From Neoluteolibacter marinus (lineage in GTDB: Bacteria > Verrucomicrobiota > Verrucomicrobiia > Verrucomicrobiales > Akkermansiaceae), in NCBI RefSeq assembly GCF_014904755.1, contig NZ_JACZFQ010000020.1, positions 62,001 to 126,000 of the forward strand: 64,000 bases of DNA, written 5' to 3'. Every line of letters starts with the position of its first letter. Within the stretch, counting starts at the first letter, position 1. A program made the position numbers and the translations under genes. This document shows, piece after piece, positions 32,401 through 40,934 of the stretch. Below the pieces are notes generated by a model that had not been told where the DNA came from, made no database searches, and saw only the letters and a list, made by a program, of their open reading frames with translations.

Positions 32401-34990
32401 GAGTGCCGGCGGCGATGGCGATGATCCGTTTGCCGGCCAAGGCTCCCGAGCCGGTGATTTCCACGGGCACGAGCGACCGGGAGGAGCCGCCGGTGGCGCT
32501 ACCATTACCGAGTTGGCCCCGGCTGTTGGAGCCCCAGGCAAAGAGCGAGCCATCGGAACACAGCGCGAGGGTATGCCCGTATCCGGTGGCGAGGGACAGA
32601 ATCGTTTTACCATCCAGCGCGCTGCCGGTGGCGAGGGCCGTGGGGACCGTGGCATCGACGGTGGTGCCGAGGCCGAGTTGGCCGGCGTTGTTGTAGCCCC
32701 ATACGTAAGGACGACGATTCGCCCAAGTGAGGACCAGATCGTTGCCGTCACCGCCGTAGTAATTGACCACGTAGCGATATCGGGCGTTGCCATGGCTGAG
32801 GATGATTTCCTGCCCGTGTTGGAGGTTCGAGAAGCGGTCGGTGATGAACCCCAAGCCGGTATTGTCGATCATCGTGAGGTCGGTGCCGGTTGCCGGGGCG
32901 AAGGCGAGTTCGATCTCGGCGGCAAGGCCGGTCGCGGTGAAGCCGGGCGCGTTCACCGGAACATCAGTGGCTGCAGCGAAGACATATTTTTCCGGCACCC
33001 GGGTGACGGCAATGGAATAGGCGCGGGTGGTAATGAGGTCTTCAGCGGTGACCATGGTGTTGATGATCGTGTTCCCCACCGGCAGCGGGAACGGCGCGCT
33101 GGTAGCCCCGCTCGCCAGCGGGGTGGAATTCATCGTGAGGGTCGCCGCGGGGTGGGTCGTGGTCGGGGTGGCGGAAAGGGTGGTGACTGCAAAGGGCAGC
33201 GTGATAGTGTAGCCTGTGGTGGAAGGTAAGAAGGCGGGCTGAAGCGCGCCGGTGCTCACGCCCAGAGAAGCGAGGGTTGCGTCATTACTAGGAGTGGTAA
33301 ATGTGAGAGTTTCGCCCTGGACGGTCTGGGAGTTGCCGGTCGCCCGGGCCTGGTAGAAATAGGTGGTGCCAGGCAGGAGGCCGCTCAGTGTCTCCTCGTC
33401 CTCTACCTCCGCGAAACCGTTCCCTACGGAGCGCGCCGGGGTGGAAAGGGTGAGAGCCGACGCCGCAGTGCCGTAGAAGTAGCGCACGGTGGTGGCGTAG
33501 CCATGGGGCTGGACGTCCGAGCGCAGCCGCGCGGTCGTGGAACCCACTTGCCCGGCTGCGAGTGTCGTGACGGCCGGATCAACAGGATCATTGAGACGGA
33601 AGGTGAAGGCTCGGTACAGGCCTCCGCTGGCATAGTGGCGGCCTGTCACCGTTACGTGTCCGTGTCCGACGTCGAGCGAGTCCTTGGTGAGCGGATTGTC
33701 GTCGCCATTACTCACCGCGATCCGCTGCTGGATGAGGGTGTTGCCGTTTGCCGCGGCATATTTCAGCACCATCGTGTCCGGGCCATTGCCGGAAGCGTTG
33801 TTGGAAGAGCCGGCCACAACCGGATTGCCGGAGGGATCGAAGCGCACGGCCAGACCGTGGTCGTCCTTGATCAGGCCACCGGAAGTGATCCCACCGTCGT
33901 AGGTGCGTGTCCAAAGCGTGCTCCCGCTGTTGCCGGAGATGTACAGGGTGAGAATGTCGTCGTTGGCTGTCCCCGCGTAGGTGTGACCGGTGACGGCGAC
34001 ATTCCCCGAAGGATCGACGGCGAGACAGCTTGGGACGTCGATCTGATCACTCTCGTGGTGATTCACCCACAGCTCGGTTCCGTCGCTGCCCCTGTATTTG
34101 ACGGTTCGGAAGCCTCCACGGCCTTGGCTGGTGCTGCAGGCGACGAGCACGTCGCCTGAGGAATCGACCACGATGTCCTCGCCCGAGGTGCTGCCGCCCG
34201 AGTCCAACCTCACCTGGTTCCATAGCACCTTGCCATCGGTCGAGGCCAGCTTGAGGATAACCGCTTGAAGTGATCCGCGGTTGTTGCCATAACCGGTGAC
34301 GAGAACGTTGTCCGCGGCGTCCAGCGTCACTGCTTTGGCAAAGTCAGTGGTGGTGGATGCCCCGCTGGTGGAATACTGGTTCATCCACAGCGTCTCGCCC
34401 GTGGTGGAAGAGAACTTGTAGGTGACGAAGTCCGAAGCGATCGGAGACGAGTCGTTGGTGCGGGTGGTGCCGACCGCGATGACGTTGTCCTGAGAGTCCA
34501 CGGCGACACCGGAAAATGAGGCATGGTTGTTGACCAGGAAGATCCGCTCCCAGAGCACCGATCCATCCACCCCGGAGTACTTGGCCGAGAAGAATCTTGG
34601 CTTGTAGTTCAAATAGGAATTCCGTCCGCCGACAACGATGACGTCGCCCGCACTATCGATGGCCATGCCCGTCACAAAGTCCCCGTAGTTGGCGGGAGGA
34701 TTTGAAGCACTCTGCCAGATCCTGGCACCTGTGGAAGCATCGGACTTGATGACGAGCACGTCGTCGTAGCTTGACGAGGAATACGTGTTGAGCGCGGTCA
34801 CCACCTGCCGATCCGGACCGGTTCTCACGACCCTGCCTTCGATGTTTGGGTAGGCGGCGTCGGCGACGAGATTCGACCACCGTTGGGTGAGGGTCTGGGA
34901 ATAAAGCGGGAGGGCGGCAAGCGCCAGCACCCCGATCACGGCGGTTTTTATGAAAGAACGGGCAAGGCGGGAGAAGGAGCGGGCTGACAT
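29450..34990 (-). CDS. giant exported RCC1-repeat protein with two seven-bladed propellers
   Basis: The 1,846-residue protein is started at ATG 34990 (MSARSFSRLARSFIKTAVIGVLALAALPLYSQ is a signal peptide). Domains in order: an SBBP/PQQ-like propeller region (about 35-460) with repeats such as AVDSQDNVIAVG; a fibronectin-like region (about 475-570); a cadherin-like beta-sandwich (575-670, SNDATLASLGVSTGALQPAF); a segment ending YYGGDGNDLVLTW; seven RCC1 repeats (about 795-1165, WGxNxxGQLG...LAGKxIxxIAAG...LALCSDGSL); then the same order again: sandwich (SNDSSLASLDLSAGSLQPAF), YYGGTGNDLVLQW and seven more RCC1 repeats (about 1380-1745). A DSDEDQDGIPALIEYAFGLDPE calcium loop and beta domain close it. 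It lies 55 bases behind the autotransporter gene. Likely a surface adhesin or binding protein; function is unknown. Confidence 0.85.
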   Translation of the reverse strand: MSARSFSRLARSFIKTAVIGVLALAALPLYSQTLTQRWSNLVADAAYPNIEGRVVRTGPDRQVVTALNTYSSSSYDDVLVIKSDASTGARIWQSASNPPANYGDFVTGMAIDSAGDVIVVGGRNSYLNYKPRFFSAKYSGVDGSVLWERIFLVNNHASFSGVAVDSQDNVIAVGTTRTNDSSPIASDFVTYKFSSTTGETLWMNQYSTSGASTTTDFAKAVTLDAADNVLVTGYGNNRGSLQAVILKLASTDGKVLWNQVRLDSGGSTSGEDIVVDSSGDVLVACSTSQGRGGFRTVKYRGSDGTELWVNHHESDQIDVPSCLAVDPSGNVAVTGHTYAGTANDDILTLYISGNSGSTLWTRTYDGGITSGGLIKDDHGLAVRFDPSGNPVVAGSSNNASGNGPDTMVLKYAAANGNTLIQQRIAVSNGDDNPLTKDSLDVGHGHVTVTGRHYASGGLYRAFTFRLNDPVDPAVTTLAAGQVGSTTARLRSDVQPHGYATTVRYFYGTAASALTLSTPARSVGNGFAEVEDEETLSGLLPGTTYFYQARATGNSQTVQGETLTFTTPSNDATLASLGVSTGALQPAFLPSTTGYTITLPFAVTTLSATPTTTHPAATLTMNSTPLASGATSAPFPLPVGNTIINTMVTAEDLITTRAYSIAVTRVPEKYVFAAATDVPVNAPGFTATGLAAEIELAFAPATGTDLTMIDNTGLGFITDRFSNLQHGQEIILSHGNARYRYVVNYYGGDGNDLVLTWANRRPYVWGYNNAGQLGLGTTVDATVPTALATGSALDGKTILSLATGYGHTLALCSDGSLFAWGSNSRGQLGNGSATGGSSRSLVPVEITGSGALAGKRIIAIAAGTLQSFALCSDGSLAGWGSNQWGLLGDGTSTDRNLPVAVDTTGFLAGKQIISVSTGEYLTLALCADGSIAGWGNNIRGALGSTAPGTTSTPVEVTRNGALLGKQVRSVIAGADAFAIYRCSDGTAAGLGWNNSGQLGNGNTSDASVPVRVVTSGILSGKSLRMVSPGNHHCVAFTTDGTAVTWGENILGTLGDNSTVNRSSPVAVQSSGVLQGKSIVSVNGSYFNSAALCADGTLAIWGYGGSGALGNGSTTTSNVPVAANPPATGEKFTYLSQGSSATHYVALAAVPLSNDSSLASLDLSAGSLQPAFSPGTTNYSTTVDSGLVSLTATPTTNSTYATVAVNGVTVPTGAASQLLAIQPGDNPVEIVVIAETGVTTTYSVTVHRPPLVADFDSPGDIGTVQTDYSARGNTVELSLGFIPAPGTVLTVIDLTGPGLIDGEFGNLTQGQHVVLVHDGTGYEFVANYYGGTGNDLVLQWAATRIATWGANRHGQLGNATFDDGLVPSPVENSGVLAGRTTTEVAAGYLHSIALCSDGTLASWGYNVNGQLGNGGTASESIPLEVDRGGVLAGKTIIAVAAGSFHNLALCSDGTLAAWGYNNHGQLGIGNTTICRVPALVDASGALAGKRIVGIAAGAYQSYAWCTDGSALAWGFNDDGELGDGTRASTSIPVAVDASGALSGRRITFIAAGQYHALALCEDGTLVSWGYNEHGQLGNQSTVASDTPVTISGLGGLAGKTVSRLSAGSAHSLVACTDHSLVSWGWNANGQLGFASGPDNTLPVVISPTPGSLLSATGIATGNFHSLAWFADGTLSAWGGNDNGQLGDGSTVGRSSSAPVDQSSFGSAARVIFASSGSSSSHNLVVMGVPHSVDPPATSSVANPAFAEGASDSDEDQDGIPALIEYAFGLDPERSDPGKLPQLRHEAGGLLFRFTTPPGVRGIIYGAEWSTTLGPNDWLPIPDTGEGDEHVFVIPAYPRAFIRLTVNPE

Positions 34991-35045
34991 GGCTTTCCGG
35001 TATGGGCTGATTGGACGGATGATTTCCGGGAAGGGGGCGCTTTGT

Positions 35046-37913
35046 TCAGAACCGGAGCGAGGTGGAGAGGCTGAAGCTCTGCGAAGCATCGCAGTCCTGG
35101 CGGAATTCCGAGCGCCATGCCACGCCGATGCTGACGGTGTCGCCAGGACGGTACACCGTGCCGAAACCGATGAACAGCAGGTCGTCATTCATGCCTTGGG
35201 CCGCGACCTGGAACGGGCGGCTGCCCTTGACGAACGAGGAGCTGAGGACATGGGAATCTTCGCCGAGGCTGGCATTGAAGCCGATCTCACCTTTCAAGGA
35301 GAGCTGGTCATTGATGTCCGCTTCAGCCGCGATGCCGGCTTCAGCGAGGAAGGTGTCGTAGTTATCGCTACCGACGTTCAGCGCGACGGGCGCGCCGGCC
35401 GCGGACGAGGTGAGTTCGCGGAAGCCGTCCATGCTGGACGTTGAATAGCGAAGCCCCATCGAGGGGACGATACGGACATTCCGGTTTTGCCAGGCGGTCC
35501 CGTCTACCCCCAAGAACAACTCGGTGGCCGAGCTATCTACATCTGGAATGTCGACTCCGCCCGGGGACCAGCCGAGGGCGGTGGCGGAGACGCTCTGACG
35601 GGTGCCATCGAAAGAATATTGGCCATGGGACAGCGCGGCAGTAAGTCGCGTGCCGGTGCGCCCGTGTAGGAGAGCCTGGAAGATGAGGCCCGCCGACCAA
35701 CCGCTGGCATCGGCATTGACGAGGTCGCCGTCGATGTCACCCCAATCGGCACCGACATAGCTGGCGAACTGAAGTCGGTCATTCAGCGTGGTTCTGGCAC
35801 CCAACAAGAAGCCGCCTCCCGTAAGGTCGTAGTCGGCTTGGTTCGGCGAAGAATTGGTCTCCAGGTGGAAGGCATCCGCGGCGGCGAAGAATTCCCATCC
35901 GCTGAAATTAGAACCGGCGACGGGTGAGCCCTTCGCGCCGGAGCCGGTGCCGCCCTTTGAACCCGTCCCGTTTGTGGGGGTAGGGGAATGGGGGAATGCC
36001 GGGGCGGAAAGCGCGCTGCGCTGGTGGGTGCGGGTGGCGAGGACCGCGTAGTCGGAGAGCCCCGCATAGACTTCGGGCGAAAGGCGATCGAGCACCGCAC
36101 CATTGAGGCCATTGGGTGAAAAGCTCGCAGCCAGGTCCCACAGCAGGTCCGGGTTTTCCCCATCGGCGATGCCGCTGGTAATGGAAAGACCTGATGGCCC
36201 CCAAGTGACATTCGTCACGCCGGGATCGATCACGTCATCGTAGAGCGAGATCCAGACCGAGCGCTGGTTGGCGGTGCCGCCGCTGGGGGAAGAGGTGCCG
36301 TCCGCGCCGGAGATCAGGGTGACGGTGCCATTGCCGGGATTGAACCAGACCACGCCATCGAGATTGGAGACCAGCGAGGAGAAGTTCCCCGTGTAGGAGC
36401 CGGCATCCACCACTTGGATCGGCACATAGGAGGCGAGTGACTCACCGAGTTGATTCAGCTCGAGCATGCCGCCGAAGGTAGCGCCACCGGAGACCGCCAG
36501 CAGATCGTGTTGGAAGCGGGAGAGGTCCAACTCCAGCGTACCTGTGGCGCTTTGCTGGAAATTACCCGCGACGGCAAGTGTGCCGAAACTGCCGCCACCA
36601 GGAGCAATGGAGGAGGTATTTCCGAGATCGCCCTGCCAGGTGCCGACACCGCTGCCGGAAGTGGTCAGCGAGGCGTAGTGCTGGCTGCCCATAGCTGCAA
36701 AGGTGGCCCCCGAGCCGATATCCAGAAGGGTGGAGGAGGTGCCGAAGGTGCCGGTATTGGTGAGTGTGCCACCGGTAATGAAAATGGAGTCAGCCGCGAC
36801 ATCGCCGCTGACCGTGACGATGCCCTCGCTGGTCAGTGAACCGGTCTCCAGTGAACCTGCGACCGAGGAGCCGTCGAGGAGGTGGCTAGTGTTGCTGGAA
36901 AGCATTCCTCCACCGGCCGCCAGGGTCCCGCCCGAGGAAACATAGGCGCTGATGCCTTCAGCTGCCCCGAGGGTGAGCGTCCCGGCATTCACGAGAGAGG
37001 CCAAGGAGGAGAGACCGCCATTCGTGACGGCCAATGAGGCGGCGGTGGAAATCGCGATCACCGAAGCGGCGGCAGCGCCGTCCACCGTCAAGGTTCCGCC
37101 GGTAATCGATAAGGAATCACCGTCCAGCGTGCCGGAAATCAGCACCGTGCCGGTACTGGTGACGTCGCCCGCCAAGCTCCCGGAAATGGTGCCGCCATGG
37201 AGGGTGGCACCGGTCGTGGCAGTGAGCGATGCAGGTCCGGCCAGGTTTCCCCCAACCTGCTGGACATAGGTTGCAACGGTTTCGGAAGTATTGATGACAA
37301 GGGACCCCGCGTTGATCAGTTCAACATCATCGGCGAGACCGCCGGATACATCCAGCAAGCTGGTCCCTGTCGCGATCTCCACGGATGTGGCTGCAAGCGC
37401 TCCGGTAAGCGTCAAGGTGCCGCCGTCAATCCGTGTCCCGCCGGTGAAGGTGCTGGTATTCGAAAGGATGAGGTTTCCTGTGCCCGCTTTGATGAGGCCG
37501 TCGGATCCGGCCAATACAGAATCGATCGTGAGTTCCCCGTTTCCGACATGGATGAAGGGCTGGCTCGTGGAATTGGCGGCGAGGGTGATCGAGTTCGCAT
37601 TGATCGTGTAGTCCGCACCATTCTGAACGATGCCGATTGTCTGGATAGGAGTGAAGACCGTGACGGTGCCGCCGAGGGCGTCCTGAAACACGGCGACGTC
37701 CTCGTTGGTGTTCGGCCATGTGGTGTTTCCGGACACGGCACCTGGGGTGATGTTCCAATTCTTGTCTCCGGGGCTGGTTCCCCAGATCCCGTCGCCCCCG
37801 GGATTCCAATACCGGTCGGTGGCCGAGTGGAGACGCTCTAAAGACCCGAGGCTTGCCACGGCCACGGTAAGAACGAACGAAGTAGGCAAGATAGGGCAGG
37901 GTTTCGGAAGCAC
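35046..37913 (-). CDS. autotransporter with passenger beta-helix and C-terminal barrel
   Basis: The 955-residue protein has a GTG start at 37913 and a signal peptide (MLPKPCPILPTSFVLTVAVASLGSLERLHSA). The passenger begins YWNPGGDGIWGT and continues with autotransporter-associated beta-strand repeats (GLIKAGTGNLILSNTSTFTGGTRIDGGTLTLTGAL) and many short VNxGTL-type strands up to about residue 620. The last 270 residues or so form the beta-barrel translocator: FFAAADAFHLETN, GGGFLLGARTTLNDRLQFASYVGADWGD, SSATELFLGVDGTAWQN, and the terminal aromatic signature SFSLSTSLRF. Type Va secretion would expose the passenger on the outer membrane. The next gene on this strand encodes the giant RCC1 protein. 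No ribosome binding site is obvious, so the start is provisional. Confidence 0.82.
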   Translation of the reverse strand: MLPKPCPILPTSFVLTVAVASLGSLERLHSATDRYWNPGGDGIWGTSPGDKNWNITPGAVSGNTTWPNTNEDVAVFQDALGGTVTVFTPIQTIGIVQNGADYTINANSITLAANSTSQPFIHVGNGELTIDSVLAGSDGLIKAGTGNLILSNTSTFTGGTRIDGGTLTLTGALAATSVEIATGTSLLDVSGGLADDVELINAGSLVINTSETVATYVQQVGGNLAGPASLTATTGATLHGGTISGSLAGDVTSTGTVLISGTLDGDSLSITGGTLTVDGAAAASVIAISTAASLAVTNGGLSSLASLVNAGTLTLGAAEGISAYVSSGGTLAAGGGMLSSNTSHLLDGSSVAGSLETGSLTSEGIVTVSGDVAADSIFITGGTLTNTGTFGTSSTLLDIGSGATFAAMGSQHYASLTTSGSGVGTWQGDLGNTSSIAPGGGSFGTLAVAGNFQQSATGTLELDLSRFQHDLLAVSGGATFGGMLELNQLGESLASYVPIQVVDAGSYTGNFSSLVSNLDGVVWFNPGNGTVTLISGADGTSSPSGGTANQRSVWISLYDDVIDPGVTNVTWGPSGLSITSGIADGENPDLLWDLAASFSPNGLNGAVLDRLSPEVYAGLSDYAVLATRTHQRSALSAPAFPHSPTPTNGTGSKGGTGSGAKGSPVAGSNFSGWEFFAAADAFHLETNSSPNQADYDLTGGGFLLGARTTLNDRLQFASYVGADWGDIDGDLVNADASGWSAGLIFQALLHGRTGTRLTAALSHGQYSFDGTRQSVSATALGWSPGGVDIPDVDSSATELFLGVDGTAWQNRNVRIVPSMGLRYSTSSMDGFRELTSSAAGAPVALNVGSDNYDTFLAEAGIAAEADINDQLSLKGEIGFNASLGEDSHVLSSSFVKGSRPFQVAAQGMNDDLLFIGFGTVYRPGDTVSIGVAWRSEFRQDCDASQSFSLSTSLRF

Positions 37914-38212
37914 GGTTTCGACGGGCGGTTGTCGGCCAGGTCCTGAACGCCTAGCTCCGCCACAATTCGGTCCGATTCTCCCAAAAGTTTCAACATTAAC
38001 CGCCTAGCTGAAGATAGTGAGCTGTGCGAATGCCGGGATTATGCGGGATGCCTTGATGCGTAATTCAAACGTCAGTAGAATATCAATATGAATGTATTCG
38101 TTTCACTCGCCCCTGTGATTCGCCTGACCCATCCAATCTGCGGTGTGTAACCCTAGCCGTCTGCCTCCGGATTGAACTTGGGAAGACCGTGAGCATGTTC
38201 GGACCGGTCCTG
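37914..38212. other. 300-base non-coding stretch at the edge of the mobile-element region
   Basis: This stretch is richer in A and T than its surroundings around 38010-38110, and it must include the autotransporter promoter. I see no gene or repeat in it. Confidence 0.4.
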
Positions 38213-38224
38213 TCATGCTGTTGG

Positions 38225-38672
38225 TCTCCCCAAAGGACAGCCGTCCGCCCAGATCAGCTTGAGCCAGCCATAGGCGGTGGTTAGGACAGCTTTCAGCAGG
38301 CGGGCTCCGTCGCGGTCCTGCACGTCGGCGGGAGTCACCTTCAGGGAAAGGATGAATCCGAGGGTGCCTACCAAGACGTGTCTCATTCTTCCTGTAATTT
38401 TCTTACCCGCATCTAAGCCACGAAGTCCGGGTTGGCTAGCTGTGCGAACGCTTTGGCTATCGAGGATTGCAGCGGTCGGGGCTTTTTTACCGAGCTTGAG
38501 CCGGGCCAGGTCCCGGATGGCGTGATGGTTCCACTCCCAGTGCCCTGCTTGACCCACAGGCGGAAGTAGTGGTAGCTGGTCTTCCGGTGGGGCTGGTCAT
38601 TGGGCATCATCCGCCAGCCCCCGCCGCAACGGATGATGTAGAAGATGCCGTTGAGAATGTCGCGCGGTAGTT
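38225..38672 (-). pseudogene. IS5-family (IS427-type) transposase remnant
   Basis: On the minus strand the 5' part reads ELPRDILNGIFYIIRCGGGWRMMPNDQPHRKTSYHYFRLWVKQGT, and in a second frame HWEWNHHAIRDLARLKLGKKAPTAAILDSQSVRTASQPGLRGLDAGKKITGRMRHVLVGTLGFILSLKVTPADVQDRDGARLLKAV...IWADG. The first DDE aspartate block (AILDSQSV) and the RHVLVGTLG strand are IS5/IS427 hallmarks. The frames join at about 38535-38545, where one base appears to be missing, and the C-terminal third, with the last catalytic residue, is absent. Both ends are truncated, so the element is dead. Confidence 0.8.
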
Positions 38673-38710
38673 CATGTAGACGAGCGTTTCCTCGATCGTC
38701 GACTCCATCT

Positions 38711-39055
38711 GGTCCGCGGCAAGTACGTCCGCAAGGGCGACGTGCTGCCCAAGCCCGTCGTCGCGCCGCTGTCGCCGTGCTTGTTGGATCTCTGATTCGC
38801 CGCGCCCGGCCTGATCGCCGAGACCATCGACAAGCGCTTCGTCTGCCACCTGCCGTATTAACGTCAGGCGGAGATCTTCGCACGCCCGGCCGTGGCCTTC
38901 CTCCACAAGACCCTGTGCGACTGGGCCGCGCTCGGAGCCCATTGGCTGTTCTCCATTTACCGCGCGATCCAGCACGAGCACTGGCGAAGTCGCTTCCGCC
39001 AGTTTGACGAGATCCAGCATCCCGTGGCCCGCCTTGGCGAGGGCTCCGGGACTCC
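38711..39055 (+). pseudogene. IS66-family transposase remnant
   Basis: Frame by frame, the plus strand gives VRGKYVRKGDVLPKPVVAPLSPCLLDL, a TGA stop, FAAPGLIAETIDKRFVCHLPY, a TAA stop, then RQAEIFARPAVAFLHKTLCDWAALGAHWLFSIYRAIQHEHWRSRFRQFDE. This is the middle of the IS66 TnpC transposase (typical HLPYYRQAEMFAR...TLCDW...DETPV). Two stop codons interrupt it and both ends are missing. It abuts the IS5 remnant on one side and the group II intron on the other, so successive insertions appear to have piled up here. Confidence 0.78.
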
Positions 39056-39257
39056 ACCGGGGTCGACCCTAGACCGTGGCACGCAGGTAGAGAAGCGAAC
39101 GGATGACCGCCCTGAGGAGGGCGGCACCTTGAACTCGGGAGGCCCGGCCTCCATTCCGCGAAAGCGGATCGACGGCTTCCGACGAAACGAAGGAGTCGTT
39201 CAGGGAGACCGGGAGTCAGCCCCGCCCATAGTAGTCCGGGACGGGAGAGCCGGTCAC

Positions 39258-40650
39258 ATGGCGAAGGGGCGGGCGGATGGACAAAGCGGACAAAGCACCC
39301 ACGCGAGGGAAAGGAATACTCCCGCTCAAAGCGTGTCACGCTCCCTGTCCGCACTAGGTGCGAAGGCGCGGTGCTCACCGGGGCACCGCTTCCGGTCGCT
39401 GTCGCGCCTGCTGGACCGCGGGATGTTGAGGGAGTCCTTTCACGCGCTCCGGGCCAAGGCCGCGTCGGGAGTCGACGGCGTGACCCATGCGGGGTATGCG
39501 GAGGACCTCGAGGCGAACCTCGCGGCCTTGGAAAAGCGCTTGGCGGAGGGGCGTTACCGCGCCACTCCGGTCAAGCGGCGGTGGATCCCCAAAAGCGGAG
39601 GAAAGCTCCGTCCGCTGGGCATCCCCGTGTTGGAGGACAAGATCGTGCAGCACGCCGTGCGGCGGATCCTGGAGGCGATCTGGGAAGAGGACTTCCACGA
39701 TGAAAGCATCGGCTACCGGCCCGGACGGGGTGCCCGCCAAGGCTCGCAAGAGCTGCGCGAGGACCTACAGGGCAGTGGCTACCGCTGGGTCGTGGAGGCC
39801 GATATCCGGAGGTTGCCCGCGGATTTGAAGCAGTCAGGCGGGCTATCTCCGCTGCGCTCCGGTTCTTCGATCACGTCGACCACGGTTGGCTGGTACGCAT
39901 GTTAGAGGAGCGCATCGCGGATTGTCCGCTGATCCGCCTGATCGTGAAATGGCTCAAGGCCGGAGTGATGGATGAAGGCCGCGTGGCGCACCCGGCGACG
40001 GGCACGCCCCAGGGCGGGGTGATCTCCCCGGTCCTCGCCAACATCTACCTGCACCACGTCATGGACCAATGGATCGCGAAGGTGGTGAGCAAGCACTGCA
40101 GGGGCCGCGTGCTCTTCCGGCGCTATGCGGACGACAGCGTGGTTTGCTTCGAGCGGGAGGAAGACGCGCGGGCCTACCTGCGCGCGCTGCCCGGGCGGCT
40201 GGCGAAGTTCGGTCTGGAAATGGCCGCCGAGAAGAGCGCCTTGTTGCGCTTCGACCGGCGGATGCCGGAGCGGAGCGGGAAGTTCACCTTCCTCGGCTTC
40301 GACTTCCACTGGGCGCGAGCCCGGGGCAATCCCGACTGGGTGTTCGTCAAGCGGCGCACCAACAAAGGGAAGTTCCGTGCGAGCCTGCGGGCGATGAAGG
40401 AATGGCTCCGCAAGGTGCGTTGTGGCAAGCTGGCCGACCTGCTGGCGGTGCTGCGCAGGAAGCTTCGCGGCTACTGGAACTACTACGGGGTGATCGGCAA
40501 CTCGTCGATGACCGCGAAATACCAGAGCGAGGTGAACCGGCTGCTCTACAAGTGGTTGAACCGCCGCAGCCAGCGGCGCTCGATGACCTGGACGCAGTTC
40601 GGCCGCCGGCTGCCGGGATGGGACCTGCCGCCGCCACGGGTCGTGGAAAA
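39258..40650 (+). pseudogene. group II intron reverse transcriptase/maturase, interrupted by a 53-bp insertion
   Basis: From the ATG at 39258 the first frame gives the RT-0 to RT-2 part (GVDGVTHAGYAEDLEANLAALEKRLAEGRYRATPVKRRWIPKSGGKLRPLGIPVLEDKIVQHAVRRILEAIWEEDFHDESIGYRPGRGA) and WVVEADIR. After an insertion, a second frame resumes FFDHVDHGWLVRMLEERI, then GTPQGGVISPVLANIYLH, the catalytic RRYADDSVV, and domain X (KLRGYWNYYGVIGNSSM...WTQFGRRLPGWDLPPPRVVEKP). No endonuclease domain follows. Without the inserted DNA the sequence would read ADIRFFDHVDH in one frame. The native stop may have been the TGA visible one frame off near 40653; the second frame otherwise stays open to 41074. Confidence 0.85.
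39810..39862 (+). repeat. 53-bp palindromic insertion in the intron maturase gene
   Basis: This segment separates GATATCCGG from TTCTTCGATCAC, and both sides carry CGG, as expected for a small insertion with a short duplication. Its length (53, not a multiple of three) causes the frameshift. It contains a hairpin with arms GCCCGC and GCGGGC. It may be a REP or miniature mobile element. Confidence 0.7.
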
Positions 40651-40748
40651 GCCCCTGACTCCCGCATTGCGTCTGACCAGGAAAGCGACAGGATCGAAAC
40701 CAACCAACAACCGAGGACCGGCGTCGCACTGGCTGCGCGTCCACCGAG

Positions 40749-40818
40749 GAGCCCGGTGCGGTAGTTCCGCACGCCGGGATCTGCGAGGGGGGCGCCGGGC
40801 AATCGGCGTCCCTACCTC
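40749..40818 (+). ncRNA. group II intron RNA domains V and VI
   Basis: Domain V (40749-40783) begins GAGCCCGG with the AGC catalytic triad, has an upper stem TGCGG/CCGCA and the two-base CG bulge on the 3' side. The tip is TAGTT rather than the usual GNRA loop, and one pair in the lower stem is mismatched, which suggests decay. Domain VI (40785-40818) is a GAGG/CCTC, GGGG/TCCC, CGCCG/CGGCG stem with a bulged TA at 40813-40814, whose A is in the branch-point position. Confidence 0.7.
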
Positions 40819-40828
40819 AGTCCCTACG

Positions 40829-40934
40829 TCATCGAGGGGTGCTGCCTTTATTGACCCCAAAATCGCAAGAATCTCCGGAAATTGGATGATCAGCAGAATT
40901 GGGGGTTCTGGTAATCAGTTGATTGCGAGTGGAT
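40829..40934. other. short stretch between intron end and tRNA fragment
   Basis: No gene or 5' tRNA half can be found here. A sequence able to pair with the tRNA 3' acceptor strand (CGGGGCG) is absent. Confidence 0.4.

Larger units (their letters stand above)
39060..40828 (+). mobile_element. group II intron, probably inactive
   Basis: The element comprises a structured 5' RNA region, an intron-encoded reverse transcriptase/maturase, and RNA domains V and VI. The 5' part contains the GUCAG...CCCAUAGUAG-type sequence (about 39212-39232) found upstream of maturase genes in bacterial introns. Domain V lies at about 40749-40783 and domain VI at 40785-40818. The exact 5' end is unclear because no GUGYG start is visible near 39060. 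The 3' end is estimated within about 10 bases after domain VI. The maturase frame is broken, so it would depend on another copy in the genome for movement and splicing. Confidence 0.8.

Noticed and set aside
29450-34990. Tandem DNA repeats that might be a CRISPR array or satellite
   Set aside because: The repeats have protein periodicity of about 50-55 codons and encode RCC1 units; there are no uniform spacers.
38917-38925. GTGCGAC as the 5' end of the group II intron
   Set aside because: It falls inside the IS66 transposase similarity (TLCDW), so it is not the intron boundary.
38607-39020. A 137-codon minus-strand frame through the IS5/IS66 junction
   Set aside because: It crosses the junction of two transposase remnants, and better frames for both are visible.
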